DNA of 64,000 nucleotides, from contig OZ024718.1 of assembly GCA_964016875.1 (NCBI GenBank), positions 873,001-937,000 on the forward strand. Reading direction: 5' to 3'. The stretch is from Fallopia convolvulus (taxonomy: Eukaryota; Streptophyta; Magnoliopsida; Caryophyllales; Polygonaceae). The position numbers were made by a program, and so were the translations under genes. Shown here one piece after another: positions 62,395-64,000 of this stretch. The notes beneath the pieces are model-generated. The model saw only the letters and a list, made by a program, of their open reading frames with translations. It had not been told where the DNA came from and searched no databases. How positions within the stretch are numbered: the stretch's first letter is position 1; each line of letters starts with the position of its first letter.

Positions 62395-64000
62395 GATAAT
62401 ATTTCGCAATCTCCTCCGAAGCACAAAGCGAATGCAATTCATGAACAAAAATAGGCTTCGGAGACTGTCGATCCCCTTGCAGAAATACTGTCTTATATAT
62501 CCTGCCAAGAAAACTGCATAGTCAATCGGGCATAATCATGAGAGACTGTTCCCAATGTCTGTAACCACTGAACTCCCAAAACAATCTGTGGACCATGAAC
62601 TGCCAACACATAAAGATCAATAGGAAACGAGTGGCCCTGTAAAACGACAGCAGTGTCGGGACAATGATGTGTGCACACCAAGTAAGCGTCGTTTCCAACA
62701 AAGACACGAAATGGCGTTGTGGCGGCCAAAGCTAGCTGTAATTTTTCTGCTAGAGCGGGATGAATAAAATTATGTGTACTTCCGCCATCTATCAGAACTT
62801 GCACCTGTACGCCATTAATCGTACCCACAAGACGCAAAGAACGCGGATTCGGGAGGCCTTCCATCGAATTAAGGCTAGAGATATCTCCCGTGACAGCTAG
62901 CTCATCATTAATCTCTTCGCTGTCTTCCTCATCGCTCTCATCACAGCTCAGCAACGCCAAGAAACGGGGAGTACAGCGATGTCCCCGGGTGTACCTCTCA
63001 TCACAATTCCAACATAAACCTTTTTTAGTACGTTCTTCCCGTTCAGCAATTGAAAGACGTTTAATTGGAAGAGATGAGTAATTACCGTTAGGAATAGGCG
63101 ATGTCGATGGAGCGGTACTCGTGGTTGGTGTAGAGGCAGGCGGTAATTTGGAGGGGGACGTCCCTTGGCGCGCACCGGCTGGTTGCCACGGCCGGTGATT
63201 AGTTGTCCATGGTGTCGTGGTCTCGTTGAATGAGGCCGATAATTCCCGTGCCAAAGCAAAAGTTTGGGCTAGAGATGCCGGGTTGCGTAAATTCAATTCC
63301 CGACGCACCGATTGTTTTAATCCCGCCTTGAAGAGAGAAATTAACGTAGCCTCAGACAAGCCGGTAACTTTATTCAACAACGCTTCAAAGTCGGCTTGAT
63401 AATCCAGCACCGTAGTTTTCTGCTTCAAATTTGCTAATAACCCGACATAATCCTCATAATAAGTAGGATCAAAACGCTGCTGAACGGATAGCAAAAAAGC
63501 TTGCCAATTTTCACCACAATGGTTACGACGTTGGTATCGAAACCAATCCGACGCAGGGTAATGAAAGAGTGTACCTACCAATCGTAAACGATCCTAATCC
63601 GACGTATAAAAGTAATCAAAATAGGCTTGTACCTTAAATATCCAGCCATTCGGATCGGTCCCATTGAACCGAGGAGCATCAACCCGGATTTTTGGTATAG
63701 CATCTGGCGCCTGCGGAGCCCTAGTTAGGTTTCGAGTTTCAGCGGGATGTGCGAAGGGTTGCGGCCAATGGTGCGATGGCGCGGAGTAATGGAACAGTGG
63801 CGGTGGTTGGGATGATGCGCTCGCGGTGGCCACTGTCAGACCCGCGTTCGCTGGTGGTGTCCATCCCGCAAAAGGCGGCGGCGCTAGGGGCGATTCACGC
63901 GGTGGCGGCCAGCCGGAAAGAGATATCGGCGCTGGAGACGCAGCGCTCGGAGGCTGCCATGTCGTGCTTGTAGGCGGCAAGGCTAGCGAAGTAGTGGCGG
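62395..64000 (-). mobile_element. Ty3/gypsy gag-protease fragment, 5' part beyond the window
   Basis: The minus-strand gag reads RFNGTDPNGWIFKVQAYFDY, one in-frame TAG (63594-63596), then WQAFLLSVQQRFDPTYYEDY and a zinc knuckle CWNCDERYTRGHRC. A retroviral-type aspartic protease follows with VLIDGGSTHNFI (DGG in place of the usual D-S/T-G). After QFSWQDI a frameshift near 62495 lets LQGDRQSPKPIFVHELHSLC continue. Homology stops near 62395, before the reverse transcriptase. Proline-rich sequence at 63700-63980 is the gag N-terminus, and the element runs off the right edge. Confidence 0.88.

Overview
The window is nuclear DNA of a flowering plant, most likely a eudicot. Protein-coding genes are split by AT-rich introns with plant-type splice sites. 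Chloroplast, tonoplast and mitochondrial genes of plant type are present. The spaces between genes are packed with plant transposons (Stowaway, hAT and Tourist MITEs, solo LTRs, SINEs, LINE, Ty1/copia and Ty3/gypsy remnants, and a complete Mutator-like element). No rRNA, tRNA or CRISPR array was seen. All gene models were assembled by hand from splice sites, reading-frame phase and family resemblance; no alignment program or database search was run.

Layout. 0-13.9 kb: mostly repeats, with three Stowaway/inverted-repeat MITEs, two solo LTRs (2.08-2.91 and 4.63-5.00 kb), LINE RNase H debris, a hAT MITE, a small membrane-protein gene of unknown family (7.07-7.53 kb), the first-exon remnant of a CSLC xyloglucan glucan synthase gene (8.48-8.9 kb) and a tRNA-derived SINE. 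14.0-16.4 kb: ubiquitin-conjugating enzyme E2 of the UBC7/13/14 (UBE2G) group. 18.0-18.8 kb: a third solo LTR. 20.1-21.0 kb: CASP-like membrane protein. 21-26 kb: repeats, including a 149-bp tandem array. 26.5-30.8 kb: 2-oxoglutarate dehydrogenase E1. 31.8-34.8 kb (minus): TIP1-type tonoplast aquaporin. 37.7-38.9 kb: nested repeats holding a GGAACCGG-rich hAT MITE. 39.3-41.2 kb: PsbP-like PNSL1 of the chloroplast NDH complex. 42.0-46.4 kb (minus): WD40 protein PWP1. 47.3-47.7 kb: second GGAACCGG hAT MITE. 47.8-55.1 kb: a 7.3-kb Mutator-like element (MULE) bounded by a 9-bp direct repeat, with two apparently intact, convergent genes: a plant mobile domain (PMD) protein and a MULE transposase fused to an OTU cysteine-protease domain. 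55.3-57.2 kb: ribosomal protein L23a gene with a one-base frameshift. 57.6-58.4 kb (minus): DUF674 protein. 60.1-60.7 kb: a broken paralogue of the 7-kb membrane-protein gene. 61.2-64 kb: LINE, copia and gypsy remnants.

The most notable region is 47.7-57.2 kb. The MULE sits inside what looks like the core promoter of the L23a gene. The site II element and TATA box are left of the element and the telo-box and coding region are right of it. The coding region also carries a frameshift, so an originally ordinary ribosomal-protein locus appears to have been split by the transposon and lost. The MULE itself has both genes open and hairpin-rich subterminal arms. The ordinary genes (E2, aquaporin, OGDH E1, PNSL1, PWP1) are functionally unrelated neighbours, as is usual in plant chromosomes.
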